Source: Phycisphaerales bacterium (GTDB lineage: Bacteria > Planctomycetota > Phycisphaerae > Phycisphaerales > SM1A02). Taken from it: 39,136 nt of DNA. The position numbers and the translations under genes are program-made. Positions 7,430 to 15,726 of this stretch are shown piece by piece; the first letter of the stretch is position 1, and every line of letters begins with the position of its first letter. The stretch is from positions 1 through 39,136 of the forward strand of contig JASMLG010000076.1 of the NCBI GenBank assembly GCA_030748805.1, in the 5' to 3' direction. The notes below the pieces were generated by a model. That model was not told the DNA's origin. It made no database searches and saw only the letters and a program-made list of their open reading frames with translations.

Positions 7430-7881
7430 TTATTAAAAGAAGATCTGCTGGGTCTATTGGGCTTAATCTGACTTCTATGATTGACGTTGTTTTTTTACTG
7501 TTGATTTATTTTATGGTTGCAACTGAATTCAAAACATCTGAAGAATCGTTCCCGATGGATTTGCCAAGCCGAAACCATGGTCAACACATCATTCTTGACA
7601 AAGAACCACTAATTGTTCATGTTGAATCTGCTGGTATAGAAATCGACGACTTGAGAATACGCCTTGATGGACCATGGGAAAGTGTCTCATCGGTTTCGGG
7701 TCTAATAAGTTTTTTAAAATCAAACAAAGTAGGAAGTTTCAGGGGAAGTGATCTTTTTTCAGATGTTCATCCAATAATAATAAAACCCACAAACCAAACT
7801 CGATGGGATCACACCTTGGCCGTCTACAATGCTGCTGCTAAAGCAGAGTTTACAAATATAACTTTTGGAGAACCGCTTTAA
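7426..7881 (+). CDS. exbD: ExbD/TolR-family protein (second copy)
   Basis: A 151-aa bitopic protein with the same plan as the preceding gene but divergent in sequence: SIGLNLTSMIDVVFLLLIYF carries the conserved Asp, followed by a periplasmic domain ending with HPIIIKPTNQTRWDHTLAVY. Two different ExbDs suggest a heterodimer in one ExbB pore, which would make the pore asymmetric. It is the last gene of the operon, and its TAA abuts the stop codon of the convergent sigma-factor gene. Confidence 0.86.
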   Translation: MIIKRRSAGSIGLNLTSMIDVVFLLLIYFMVATEFKTSEESFPMDLPSRNHGQHIILDKEPLIVHVESAGIEIDDLRIRLDGPWESVSSVSGLISFLKSNKVGSFRGSDLFSDVHPIIIKPTNQTRWDHTLAVYNAAAKAEFTNITFGEPL

Positions 7882-8709
7882 CTATGAAGCTCGTCTATTA
7901 TGCAGTGGAGTGCCGTTTTGCATTCGCTCCCGCAGCCGCCTTAGAGAATCTATTTCTATTTGTCTAACACGTTCCCTAGTAAGACCAATAACGGAACCAA
8001 TTTCCTTAAGAGTAAGAGGATCTCGCCCCTCAAGCCCAAACCTAAGTCGCAGAACTCTTGCATCTCGATGATCGAGTTGACCTAGAAATTGCATGATGTC
8101 CTTAATAGTTTCTCGCTCTTCAACTTGTTCGTCAGGTGGCTTGTTTTTGGAGTCCTCAAATATATCTGAAAGAGGAATTGGTTCGCCATTAAATGTGCGA
8201 GGTAACCTTCCTGTGTATGCCCTCATGGCTCTGCGAATTGAAGTTAACTTTTTAACAGGTAGATCCATTGCTTCAGCAATTTCTTGGTTTGTCGGTGAAT
8301 GACCGTTTTTGTCCTTTAATGATGTGATTGCCCATCTGTATCGATTAATAAGATCAACCATGTACGCAGGGATATGTACTGGCTGGGTTGCGTTTATGAG
8401 CATTCGTTTGATTGATTGCTTAATCCACCAGGATGCGTATGTTGAGAACCTAGCTCCATGGGCTGGATCAAACCCTTCAACTGCGCGGATTAAACCAATG
8501 TTGCCTTCTTCAATTAAATCTGAAAGAGTTAATCCGCGACCGAGATATCTCTTGCCAATTGACACAACTAGCCGAAGATTCGCTCTAATCATGTGCTCCT
8601 TAGCAGAGGGGTCACAATCATTGATTATCCTCCACCCAAGTTCTTTTTCTTCTTCTGGTGTAAGAAGCGGTACTTCATTGATTTGGTGTAAATAAAGTTC
8701 TAGGTTCAC
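7882..8709 (-). CDS. Sigma-70 family RNA polymerase sigma factor (RpoD/SigA-like, short)
   Basis: A 275-aa protein with region 1.2 ([17 protein letters not shown]), region 2 ([17 protein letters not shown], then [17 protein letters not shown]), region 3 ([16 protein letters not shown]) and region 4 with its helix-turn-helix ([21 protein letters not shown]). It lacks region 1.1 and the non-conserved region, so it is a minimal primary or group 2 type sigma factor. The start is GTG at 8709, six bases after AGGAG, which fits better than an out-of-frame ATG nearby. It stands alone, convergent with exbD and divergent from the UVR-motif gene. Confidence 0.9.
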   Translation of the reverse strand: MNLELYLHQINEVPLLTPEEEKELGWRIINDCDPSAKEHMIRANLRLVVSIGKRYLGRGLTLSDLIEEGNIGLIRAVEGFDPAHGARFSTYASWWIKQSIKRMLINATQPVHIPAYMVDLINRYRWAITSLKDKNGHSPTNQEIAEAMDLPVKKLTSIRRAMRAYTGRLPRTFNGEPIPLSDIFEDSKNKPPDEQVEERETIKDIMQFLGQLDHRDARVLRLRFGLEGRDPLTLKEIGSVIGLTRERVRQIEIDSLRRLRERMQNGTPLHNRRAS

Positions 8710-8877
8710 GCATTTCTCCTAATTTGCAATACTTTCATCCCGTGTATTACCTCGTCAGTTTTTGAACCCAAGTGAACTAGCATTTCTAACGTATTCGGTT
8801 ACTACCCTGCATAACCGGAACAATCCAGTCACGTGCTAAAGCCAAGATACTGGTAAAATAGGAAAGAGATAACGAAT

Positions 8878-9585
8878 ATGACTTCTGATATCACAAACAT
8901 TTTGAATGAATGGCCTTATGAACAAGGGAAACTCAATGTGAGAATCATTGAGGGTGAGGATGGTCGTGACTTGATTCAATTGCGAATTGAACTTGGTTTA
9001 ATTCAGATGGAAATCGCCAGTCGCCCAGACGGAATCGACCAAGATGGTTTTGGTTCTCTGCTGGAACTTTTTGAACAAAGAGGGACTCATGGAGGTATCG
9101 AGCCAGATATGTGTAGAAAACTACGTGAAGAGGGAGTTCAGAGGTCACATCGCGCGGTAGCTTTGTTTGCCATTTCTAGGTGGAAAGAGGTAATTCGTGA
9201 TTGCGAAGATAACCTTGCGTTATTTGACTTATGCAAATTTAATGCTAACGAGGAGCAAGATAGAAATGCATTAGAACAATTTCGTGCGTCTGTTATTGCA
9301 TTAAGTGTACGAGCATCCGCTGAATGGGCTGTTGAAAAAGAAGACATTAAGGCAGCAATGTTTGCAATTGATCAGGGGCTGGAAATCTTGAAAGAACACC
9401 TAGCAGATGATTGGGAGCAATCCAACGAAGTGCAACTGTTGAGGGGAATGAGGGAGGCATTAGTTCCACAATTACCACCTTCTGAAAGAGCAGATCTCAA
9501 AGAGCGGCTTGCGGCAGCCATTGATGCAGAAAATTATGAACTTGCAGCGATTCTTAGAGACGAAATCCGGCTCTTACGCGATTAG
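8878..9585 (+). CDS. UVR-motif protein of unknown function
   Basis: A 235-aa, mostly helical, acidic protein. Its C-terminus has a UvrB/UvrC-type motif: LKERLAAAIDAENYELAAIL followed by RDEIRLLR (about 203-233). The N-terminal part (GRDLIQLRIELGLIQMEIAS near residue 30, then TPR-like helices at 85-190) is of a type I associate with planctomycete proteins but cannot name. Known UVR motifs mediate protein-protein contact, as in UvrB-UvrC or McsA; no nuclease or helicase motif is present, so a direct repair role is not implied. A GGAAAG ribosome site precedes the ATG. It is convergent with gcvT, six bases apart. Confidence 0.65.
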   Translation: MTSDITNILNEWPYEQGKLNVRIIEGEDGRDLIQLRIELGLIQMEIASRPDGIDQDGFGSLLELFEQRGTHGGIEPDMCRKLREEGVQRSHRAVALFAISRWKEVIRDCEDNLALFDLCKFNANEEQDRNALEQFRASVIALSVRASAEWAVEKEDIKAAMFAIDQGLEILKEHLADDWEQSNEVQLLRGMREALVPQLPPSERADLKERLAAAIDAENYELAAILRDEIRLLRD

Positions 9586-9591
9586 TGACAG

Positions 9592-10707
9592 TCACTTCTT
9601 AATGAATGGGAGATCTGCTTTGGTTGCAGGTAATTGTTCTTTGCCGAAATCGATTTCTACTGAATCACTATTTACATCACTCGATACATACGCCATCGCA
9701 ATTGGATACCCAAGAGTGTGGCTTAGGCAGCCACTTGTTATTTCTCCGACAACTATCCCCTTATCCAGAACAGACATATCTTGTCTAGGGCTGCGGCGAC
9801 CGTTGAGTTTTAGCCCAATTAATTTTGTTGAGGATCCTTTTTCTGAAATCTGTCTTAGAGAATCCTGCCCAATAAACTGTTCTGCTTCGTTTTCTCCAAC
9901 ACCCTTGTCGAGTTTTACTGCAAAAGATAGACCAGCTGATATTGGGTCAATTTTCTCAGTTAGTTCATGTCCATAGAGTGGCATTCCCGCTTCTAATCGT
10001 AGGGAATCGCGAGCACCGAGTCCTATTGGAAGGACTGTTGTATCCTCATCCACATTCTTAAGCATTAAATCAATTGCTTTTTGGGCAAAAGTTGATGGCA
10101 ATATTATTTCGACCCCGTCTTCACCTGTATATCCAGTTCGTGAAATTAGGATTTTCGCAATGAGTAGATTTTTTGTTGTGAATCTATATCTTTTAAGTTC
10201 AGGAATTTCACTTGAAAAGTTGGAGAGTAAATCCATAACCTTTGGTCCCTGAACAGCAATCATTGCAGTAGATTGAGTTTCATCCCTTATTTTGAAAACA
10301 TAATTACTTCGATTGTCTTCAATGTGGGAAAGTATTTTCTCTCTATTTGATCCGTTACAGACCATTAGATATTCTGAGTTCTTGATTTTATATACCAAAA
10401 CATCATCTCTGCAACCCCCGTTTTCGTTGCAGACAAGGGAATACCTTATTTGTCCATCTTTCATTCCTTGTATTTGTCTTGTACATATCCTGTCAAGGAA
10501 TTTAGCTGAATCTCGTCCAGAGAATCTTAATCGACCCATGTGAGAAACATCAAACAGTCCACCACTTTTTCTCACCTGATTGTGTTCATCGATAATTGAA
10601 CCATAATGTAGCGGCATTTCCCACCCAGCAAAATCAACCATCTTTGCGTGATTAGAAGTGTGGTATTTGCGAAATGGGGTAGTAAGTAAGTTCTGAGTAT
10701 TTGTCAT
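9592..10707 (-). CDS. gcvT: Aminomethyltransferase (glycine cleavage T protein)
   Basis: T protein of the glycine cleavage system: it transfers the aminomethyl carbon from H protein to tetrahydrofolate, releasing ammonia. The protein is 371 aa, normal for the family. Visible signatures are HAKMVDFAGWEMPLHYG, FDVSHMGR, VCNGSNREK, SRTGYTGEDGVEI and GLGARDSLRLEAGMPLYGHE. I chose the ATG at 10707 (TNTQNLLTTPFRKYH) over the longer open frame from 10809, because the family starts a few residues before the TPF..YH motif. No gcvH or gcvP is in the window, and I see no glycine riboswitch in the short upstream region. Confidence 0.93.
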   Translation of the reverse strand: MTNTQNLLTTPFRKYHTSNHAKMVDFAGWEMPLHYGSIIDEHNQVRKSGGLFDVSHMGRLRFSGRDSAKFLDRICTRQIQGMKDGQIRYSLVCNENGGCRDDVLVYKIKNSEYLMVCNGSNREKILSHIEDNRSNYVFKIRDETQSTAMIAVQGPKVMDLLSNFSSEIPELKRYRFTTKNLLIAKILISRTGYTGEDGVEIILPSTFAQKAIDLMLKNVDEDTTVLPIGLGARDSLRLEAGMPLYGHELTEKIDPISAGLSFAVKLDKGVGENEAEQFIGQDSLRQISEKGSSTKLIGLKLNGRRSPRQDMSVLDKGIVVGEITSGCLSHTLGYPIAMAYVSSDVNSDSVEIDFGKEQLPATKADLPFIKK

Positions 10708-10795
10708 GTTTATGGTCTTATTGAAGCAATGTATTGTACTTACTTCGGTGTATCGGTTGTGGGCATTCTCTTGGGCATGTATCCTTCCATAACGA

Positions 10796-13306
10796 ATGTT
10801 ATTCCGCAAAGTAAACCCACCCTCATTGGTATGCTTATTACTAATCTTCCTGAGTTGTAATAATGTGTTTTCTTATGTGGACTTTGAAGATCTTATGATC
10901 TCAAATATCTCATTTAAGTCCAAAGAACCCTCTGGCGACAAGGACGACATCCTAAAGGATCTTGACCCAACAACTCTGCAGAATGTAATTAACTTAATCC
11001 AAACCAAAGTAGGAGAACCATACGACAAAGAGGTCATAGAGAGTGATATTCGTATTTTGACACCAACTGGGCTTTTTGACACTATTGGTTGCGAAAAAGA
11101 GTTGCAAGATGATGGAACATTACATTTAACTTTTACTTTCCTTAAACTACAGATTATTAAAGAAGTTTCGGTAGTTGGAAATTATGGAATAAGTGATGAC
11201 GAACTCCTTGCTGCCGTACCAGTGATTGTTGGGTTAGGTAAGGATGACGATACTATTGATGGAGGTAGGAGAGCAATCATTGAGTTGTACAAAAGGCGTG
11301 GCTACTATCTAGTTGAGGTTTCCCCCGAAATTATTGTATATCCCGACAGCATAAACGAAGAAACAGGATTCAAGGATTCAGAGTCACTGGTATTGATATA
11401 CAAAGTCATAGAGGGACCTAGGGTTCGACTTAAAGGAATGTCATTTTTCGGCAACCACTCTTTTTCTGATAAAGAACTTGCATCCGAAATTGAAACCAGT
11501 GTTTCGATACCATTTATTCGCAGGGGTGAATTGGATGAGGAGAAATTAGAAGCTGATGCAGCAAGATTAGAAAGTTTTTATCATAATAGGGGGTTTATCG
11601 ATGCAGATGTTGCCTTTGAGAATCCGCTTAGTCCAGATGACAAAGAGGCAGCGGTAGTATTTTTAATCGAAGAAGGAAAACAATTTACTGTTGGTAGTAT
11701 TAGTACAACTATTTATTCACCCCCCTCGCTTGAACCAGTGTTTTCTGAAGATCAGATTCGCGCACTGGTTCCAATTAAAACAGGAGATGTATTCCGACAG
11801 TCGGCACTTGATAAATCAGTAGCAACAATCAATCAAGCTTACGGAGTGATTGGAAGGGTCCGCGATATATCCCCTATTGAAGAAACGGTAAAAAGATCTC
11901 GGAATAAATTTTATACTGGCGAGAGTTCTATGGAACAAGATATTGCATTGGCTCGATATTATCGCGCTGGATCGGGTGCAACAATGAACATAGAGTTTAG
12001 TATCATGGAGGGCTTACCGACAAAGGTTGGACAAGTCATAATTAAGAAGAACATTGTTACAAAAGACAGAGTAATTCGTGGTCGAATTGGTTTAAAGCCA
12101 GGTTATCCGTTTGACGTATCTGAAGGAGATAGGTCTGAAGAAAGAATCATGAACACCGGTCTTTTTCGGGATGTTACTATGACTATTCAGGAAAGGGATC
12201 CAAACAATCCAGAAATTCGCGATCTATTAGTCGAGGTTGATGAATCAGATACAGGTTCATTAAATTTCGGACTAGCTGCAGGGAGCGATTCAGGGATTCT
12301 AGGTGAAATATCTTTAACCCAAAGAAACTTTGATATCGCAGATTTTCCAGAAAGTTGGCAAGAGTATTGGCAACAAAAAGCATTTAAGGGAGCAGGTCAG
12401 GACTTCAAAATGGCATTTCAGCCAGGCGATAAGCAATTTAATTACGATATTAGCTTAACTGAACCGCGCTTTTTGGATACCGATTATTCCGTTGGTGGAG
12501 GCGGTGGTTGGGGAAGGTTTGAATATTCTGACTATACACAAGAGACACTTTATAGTCACATAAGTGTGGGGAGACGATTTGGGGATATTTGGCTTGGCGG
12601 AGTGTCGCTTTCTGCAAAGAGGATTGAACTTACTGATTTTGGTGACGATGTTCCTGTGGAAATATTCAATGACAGAGGACCAAGCACTATTAATGCAATA
12701 ACCGCTTATGCAACTAGAACGACCCTTGAACCACATATTCGACCAACCGAGGGATCCCGTTTAAGTTTTAGCTTAAGCCAATATGGTCTTCCATCAGGCG
12801 ATTACACTTTTACTAAGACATTCGTGGATTACACCACCTATTTTGCTATTGATCGAGATTTCTTAGATCGCGTTTCTACATTACGATTAACGGGTAAAGT
12901 TGGGTATATTTTCAGTGGCACATCCCCAACATTTGAAAGGTTCTATCTCGGAGGTAGATCTCTACGAGGTTTTGAATTTAGAACGGTATCGCCCAAAGGA
13001 ACCCCTAGAACTGCAAACGGAAATCCTGATATACCAATTGGTGGTGACTGGGAGATGTACTTGGGTGCACAATATGAATTTCCTGTTGTTGATAAGTTTA
13101 TATCTATGGTAGTTTTCTGTGATAGCGGTACAGTTCTTGACTCGCCTGGGTTTGATGACTATCGAGTAAGTGTGGGCACTGGAATACGACTCCATATCCC
13201 TCAATTAGGCAGGGTTCCTCTTGCGTTCGATTTTGGGTTTCCAATCGCCAAACTAGATACAGATAAAAAGAAATTATTTAGTTTCAGCGTACAACTCCCG
13301 TTCTAG
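10796..13306 (+). CDS. bamA: Outer membrane protein assembly factor BamA
   Basis: An Omp85 protein that inserts beta-barrels into the outer membrane. It is 836 aa with a signal peptide (about 1-27, LVCLLLIFLSCNNVFS), about five POTRA domains (30-470, for example the GNYGISDDELLAA and GNHSFSDKELASE units) and a C-terminal barrel. The barrel shows the L6 loop motif as LRGFEF after FERFYLGGRS, and the protein ends in SFSVQLPF with the terminal Phe of a beta-signal. It opens a run of envelope genes: two Skp-like chaperones and three lipid A genes follow on the same strand. The start codon lacks a clear ribosome site. Confidence 0.93.
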   Translation: MLFRKVNPPSLVCLLLIFLSCNNVFSYVDFEDLMISNISFKSKEPSGDKDDILKDLDPTTLQNVINLIQTKVGEPYDKEVIESDIRILTPTGLFDTIGCEKELQDDGTLHLTFTFLKLQIIKEVSVVGNYGISDDELLAAVPVIVGLGKDDDTIDGGRRAIIELYKRRGYYLVEVSPEIIVYPDSINEETGFKDSESLVLIYKVIEGPRVRLKGMSFFGNHSFSDKELASEIETSVSIPFIRRGELDEEKLEADAARLESFYHNRGFIDADVAFENPLSPDDKEAAVVFLIEEGKQFTVGSISTTIYSPPSLEPVFSEDQIRALVPIKTGDVFRQSALDKSVATINQAYGVIGRVRDISPIEETVKRSRNKFYTGESSMEQDIALARYYRAGSGATMNIEFSIMEGLPTKVGQVIIKKNIVTKDRVIRGRIGLKPGYPFDVSEGDRSEERIMNTGLFRDVTMTIQERDPNNPEIRDLLVEVDESDTGSLNFGLAAGSDSGILGEISLTQRNFDIADFPESWQEYWQQKAFKGAGQDFKMAFQPGDKQFNYDISLTEPRFLDTDYSVGGGGGWGRFEYSDYTQETLYSHISVGRRFGDIWLGGVSLSAKRIELTDFGDDVPVEIFNDRGPSTINAITAYATRTTLEPHIRPTEGSRLSFSLSQYGLPSGDYTFTKTFVDYTTYFAIDRDFLDRVSTLRLTGKVGYIFSGTSPTFERFYLGGRSLRGFEFRTVSPKGTPRTANGNPDIPIGGDWEMYLGAQYEFPVVDKFISMVVFCDSGTVLDSPGFDDYRVSVGTGIRLHIPQLGRVPLAFDFGFPIAKLDTDKKKLFSFSVQLPF

Positions 13307-13382
13307 AAAGTATCCAGATTATTGGCTATCTCATACAATTAGAGAAAGTTCCAACCCCACAATTTGAAAGGAAGGAAGAATA

Positions 13383-14015
13383 ATGATTAACAAATACAAA
13401 CTACAAAGAACAACATGGGGATTAGCCGTATCAACCCTTGTACTAGTTGTTGCTGGATATACCGCAGTTGCTGCAACAGCAAGAATGCGTCCACCAACCG
13501 TTGTTGTTACATTTAATATAGAAGATGTTCTTGAGGGCTTGGATGAGAGAGCGGATGCTGAAGCGAAACTCGAAACTCTCAGGAATAAGATTACAGACGA
13601 AAAAAAGAAGAGAGGTGATTCCATAATAGAACTTCAGGAATTACTCAAATCCGTTTCTGATGCAGATAAAGAAGAACTGGTTGAAGAGTTAGTACAACTG
13701 AGGTATAGCTATGATAGTTACGATTTGTATTCAAAAAAACACATGGACGGCGAGAGAGCATTGATGCTACAAGATTTGTATTACAAAATACAGACAGCAG
13801 TTGAAGAAGTTGCCACTGAAAGCGGTTATGACATTGTTCTCATAAATGACGTTGGACGAAGTGTTAATCCAAACGATAATTCAAAGATTCCAAGGGAAAT
13901 TCAAGTGCTTGAATTAATTAGTCAGCGCAGGGCAATATTTGCTAGCGAACAAGTAGATATATCCGATCAAATTGTGACGCACATGAATCTTGAGTGGGGA
14001 ACAACTCACCAGTGA
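13383..14015 (+). CDS. OmpH/Skp-like periplasmic chaperone (first copy)
   Basis: A 210-aa exported protein. The N-terminal signal segment (GLAVSTLVLVVAGYTAVAAT) is followed by a beta-strand (TVVVTFNIEDVL), a long charged coiled coil (about 55-135) and a closing part (YDIVLINDVG) characteristic of OmpH/Skp trimers. Skp holds unfolded outer-membrane proteins for BamA, which fits its place directly after bamA. A strong ribosome site (GGAAGGAAG) precedes the ATG. It is only distantly similar to the next gene, so the pair is an old duplication or a divergence of function. Confidence 0.8.
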   Translation: MINKYKLQRTTWGLAVSTLVLVVAGYTAVAATARMRPPTVVVTFNIEDVLEGLDERADAEAKLETLRNKITDEKKKRGDSIIELQELLKSVSDADKEELVEELVQLRYSYDSYDLYSKKHMDGERALMLQDLYYKIQTAVEEVATESGYDIVLINDVGRSVNPNDNSKIPREIQVLELISQRRAIFASEQVDISDQIVTHMNLEWGTTHQ

Positions 14016-14038
14016 ACGACTGGTAAAGGAAAGCAACA

Positions 14039-14662
14039 ATGCAATATTTACAAAAACAATACAATTTAGCAATCCTTTTGTCCGTCATTGCAATCGGATT
14101 TATGTCGTGGCAGACCCAAGGAACAAGGCGGTATGAACCTGCTGAGCCAGTGGTTCTGGTTTCAGTGGACTTTGTTCGTGTATTTGAATCGATTGAAGAA
14201 AGCGCTTACGAAACTTCTAGGATTCAGGCAATTGTAGAAGAAATGCAAGAAGAAATTGAAGAAGGTTTTTTGATTATTGACGAATTCGATGAAGAACTTG
14301 AACTTTACAACAGTAAACAACCAAAATGGCATGAATTACAACAGGGAAAATTACTAGCTTCGCTTGAGTTACAAGCAAAGAGCATGTATTTTGAACAACG
14401 TGCTAAGAGAGAAGAGTCAAAGGGTATGAGGCGACTTTACGAGCACATTAGAACCTCGTCACAAGAATTGTCAGAACAAAATAACTGGGACTATGTATTT
14501 GTCAATGACTTAATAGTAGAAATGCCGGAGGGTGATAATGTTGACATGGGTGTGCAAATTAGTAACCGCAGGATGTTATATGCAAATCCGATGCTAGATG
14601 TTACTGATCTTTTAATCGAGTACATGAATTCTTCGTTTGATGAAATGGCTGTTCGTGAATAG
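14039..14662 (+). CDS. OmpH/Skp-like periplasmic chaperone (second copy)
   Basis: A 207-aa protein with an N-terminal hydrophobic helix (LAILLSVIAIGFMSW), a strand (PVVLVSVDFVRVF), a Glu-rich helical stretch and the terminal DYVFVNDLIV element matching YDIVLINDVG in the previous gene. It is more acidic than its neighbour and has no obvious cleavage site, so it may stay membrane-anchored. AAAGGAAAG precedes the ATG, and lpxD starts six bases after its stop. The Skp-like assignment rests on architecture and on its position between bamA and lpxD. Confidence 0.7.
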   Translation: MQYLQKQYNLAILLSVIAIGFMSWQTQGTRRYEPAEPVVLVSVDFVRVFESIEESAYETSRIQAIVEEMQEEIEEGFLIIDEFDEELELYNSKQPKWHELQQGKLLASLELQAKSMYFEQRAKREESKGMRRLYEHIRTSSQELSEQNNWDYVFVNDLIVEMPEGDNVDMGVQISNRRMLYANPMLDVTDLLIEYMNSSFDEMAVRE

Positions 14663-14668
14663 TTTATT

Positions 14669-15703
14669 ATGAATAAAAGATTACACACCGCAGGTTCAAT
14701 TGCGGAGCACATAGGAGCGGTTTTAGACGGGCCAAGTGATTTGGTTTGTACGGGTTGTTCATCTATATCAGAAGCAAGTGAGGGGGATGTTACATTTATG
14801 GTGAGCGCAAAATATGCCTTTCAATGGGAGAACTCAAATGCATTGGTAGGCATTGTCCCAAACAACATTAAGGTTGATAATCATGATTCAACCAAGCGAG
14901 CGCTGCTTCACGTGGAAAATGCCGACATTGCGATGGCAATGGTTCTGTCTCTTTTCAAAGAAGATGATGACATTCCAAATGTTGGTGTGCATCCTAGTGC
15001 AACGATTTCACCCACAGCACAAATCGGTCAAGATATTCGTATTGGTCCCAACGTAGTTATTGCAGATGATGTTGTTATTGGAGATAGGGTTTCAATAGCA
15101 TGTAACGTGTCAATCGGACGTGGATGTAGAATTGGCGAAGAAACATATTTGCACAGTGGCGTTGTTATCGAATATGGTTGTAGTGTCGGAGAGAGGTGTA
15201 TTCTCAACGGGAATGTAGTAATTGGAACAGATGGGTTTGGCTATTGTCCAAGTGCAGATATGACTCGGTTGGAAAAAATTCCACATATTGGAAATGTTGA
15301 AATTGGGGATGATGTAGAAATTGGTTCAAATACTTGTATTGATAGAGGTAAGTTTTCAGCAACAATAATCGGAAATGGCACGAAAATAGACAATTTAGTA
15401 CAAATCGGTCACAATTGCATAATTGGCAAGAATTGTGTGATTTCTGCTACTTCAGCCATTTCTGGATCTGTTAAGATTGGGAATTGGGTACAAATTGCTG
15501 GAAATGTAGGCATTACTCCACACTGTGTTATAGGGGATGGGGCTAAAATAGGTGCAAAAAGCGGTGTGATGCACGATATTCCTGCAGGTGAAGAATGGCT
15601 TGGAATACCCGCGTTACCAGTTAGAGATGCATTGCGTCAATGGGCTTCTACACGTAAACTGCCCGGAATCATCTCAACTCTTGCTCGCAGCAAGACCAAA
15701 TAA
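14669..15703 (+). CDS. lpxD: UDP-3-O-(3-hydroxyacyl)glucosamine N-acyltransferase
   Basis: Third enzyme of lipid A synthesis: adds the second hydroxyacyl chain from ACP to UDP-3-O-acyl-glucosamine. The 344-aa protein has an N-terminal uridine-binding domain (about 1-100, ISEASEGDVTFM) and a left-handed beta-helix of hexapeptide repeats (about 105-310). The catalytic His248 is in DNLVQIGHNCIIG, and the loop GTDGFGYCP is present. The order lpxD, lpxC-fabZ, lpxA on one strand with short gaps indicates one operon. Confidence 0.95.
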   Translation: MNKRLHTAGSIAEHIGAVLDGPSDLVCTGCSSISEASEGDVTFMVSAKYAFQWENSNALVGIVPNNIKVDNHDSTKRALLHVENADIAMAMVLSLFKEDDDIPNVGVHPSATISPTAQIGQDIRIGPNVVIADDVVIGDRVSIACNVSIGRGCRIGEETYLHSGVVIEYGCSVGERCILNGNVVIGTDGFGYCPSADMTRLEKIPHIGNVEIGDDVEIGSNTCIDRGKFSATIIGNGTKIDNLVQIGHNCIIGKNCVISATSAISGSVKIGNWVQIAGNVGITPHCVIGDGAKIGAKSGVMHDIPAGEEWLGIPALPVRDALRQWASTRKLPGIISTLARSKTK

Positions 15704-15704
15704 G

Positions 15705-15718
15705 CCCCAATTGTGGGG
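15705..15718 (+). promoter_or_regulatory. Small hairpin just before the lpxC-fabZ ribosome binding site
   Basis: CCCCA-ATTG-TGGGG forms a five-base-pair stem directly after the lpxD stop. Its right arm runs into the G-rich Shine-Dalgarno (GGGGGA) of lpxC-fabZ, so pairing could reduce initiation at that gene. The stem is short and the effect is inferred only. Confidence 0.3.
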
Positions 15719-15726
15719 GACATCCC

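Noticed and set aside
10708..10795. Glycine riboswitch before gcvT
   Set aside because: The 88-base gap has no recognisable aptamer core and is too short for the usual tandem glycine riboswitch.
10708..10809. 34-residue N-terminal extension of GcvT
   Set aside because: It does not resemble the family and overlaps the start region of the divergent bamA.
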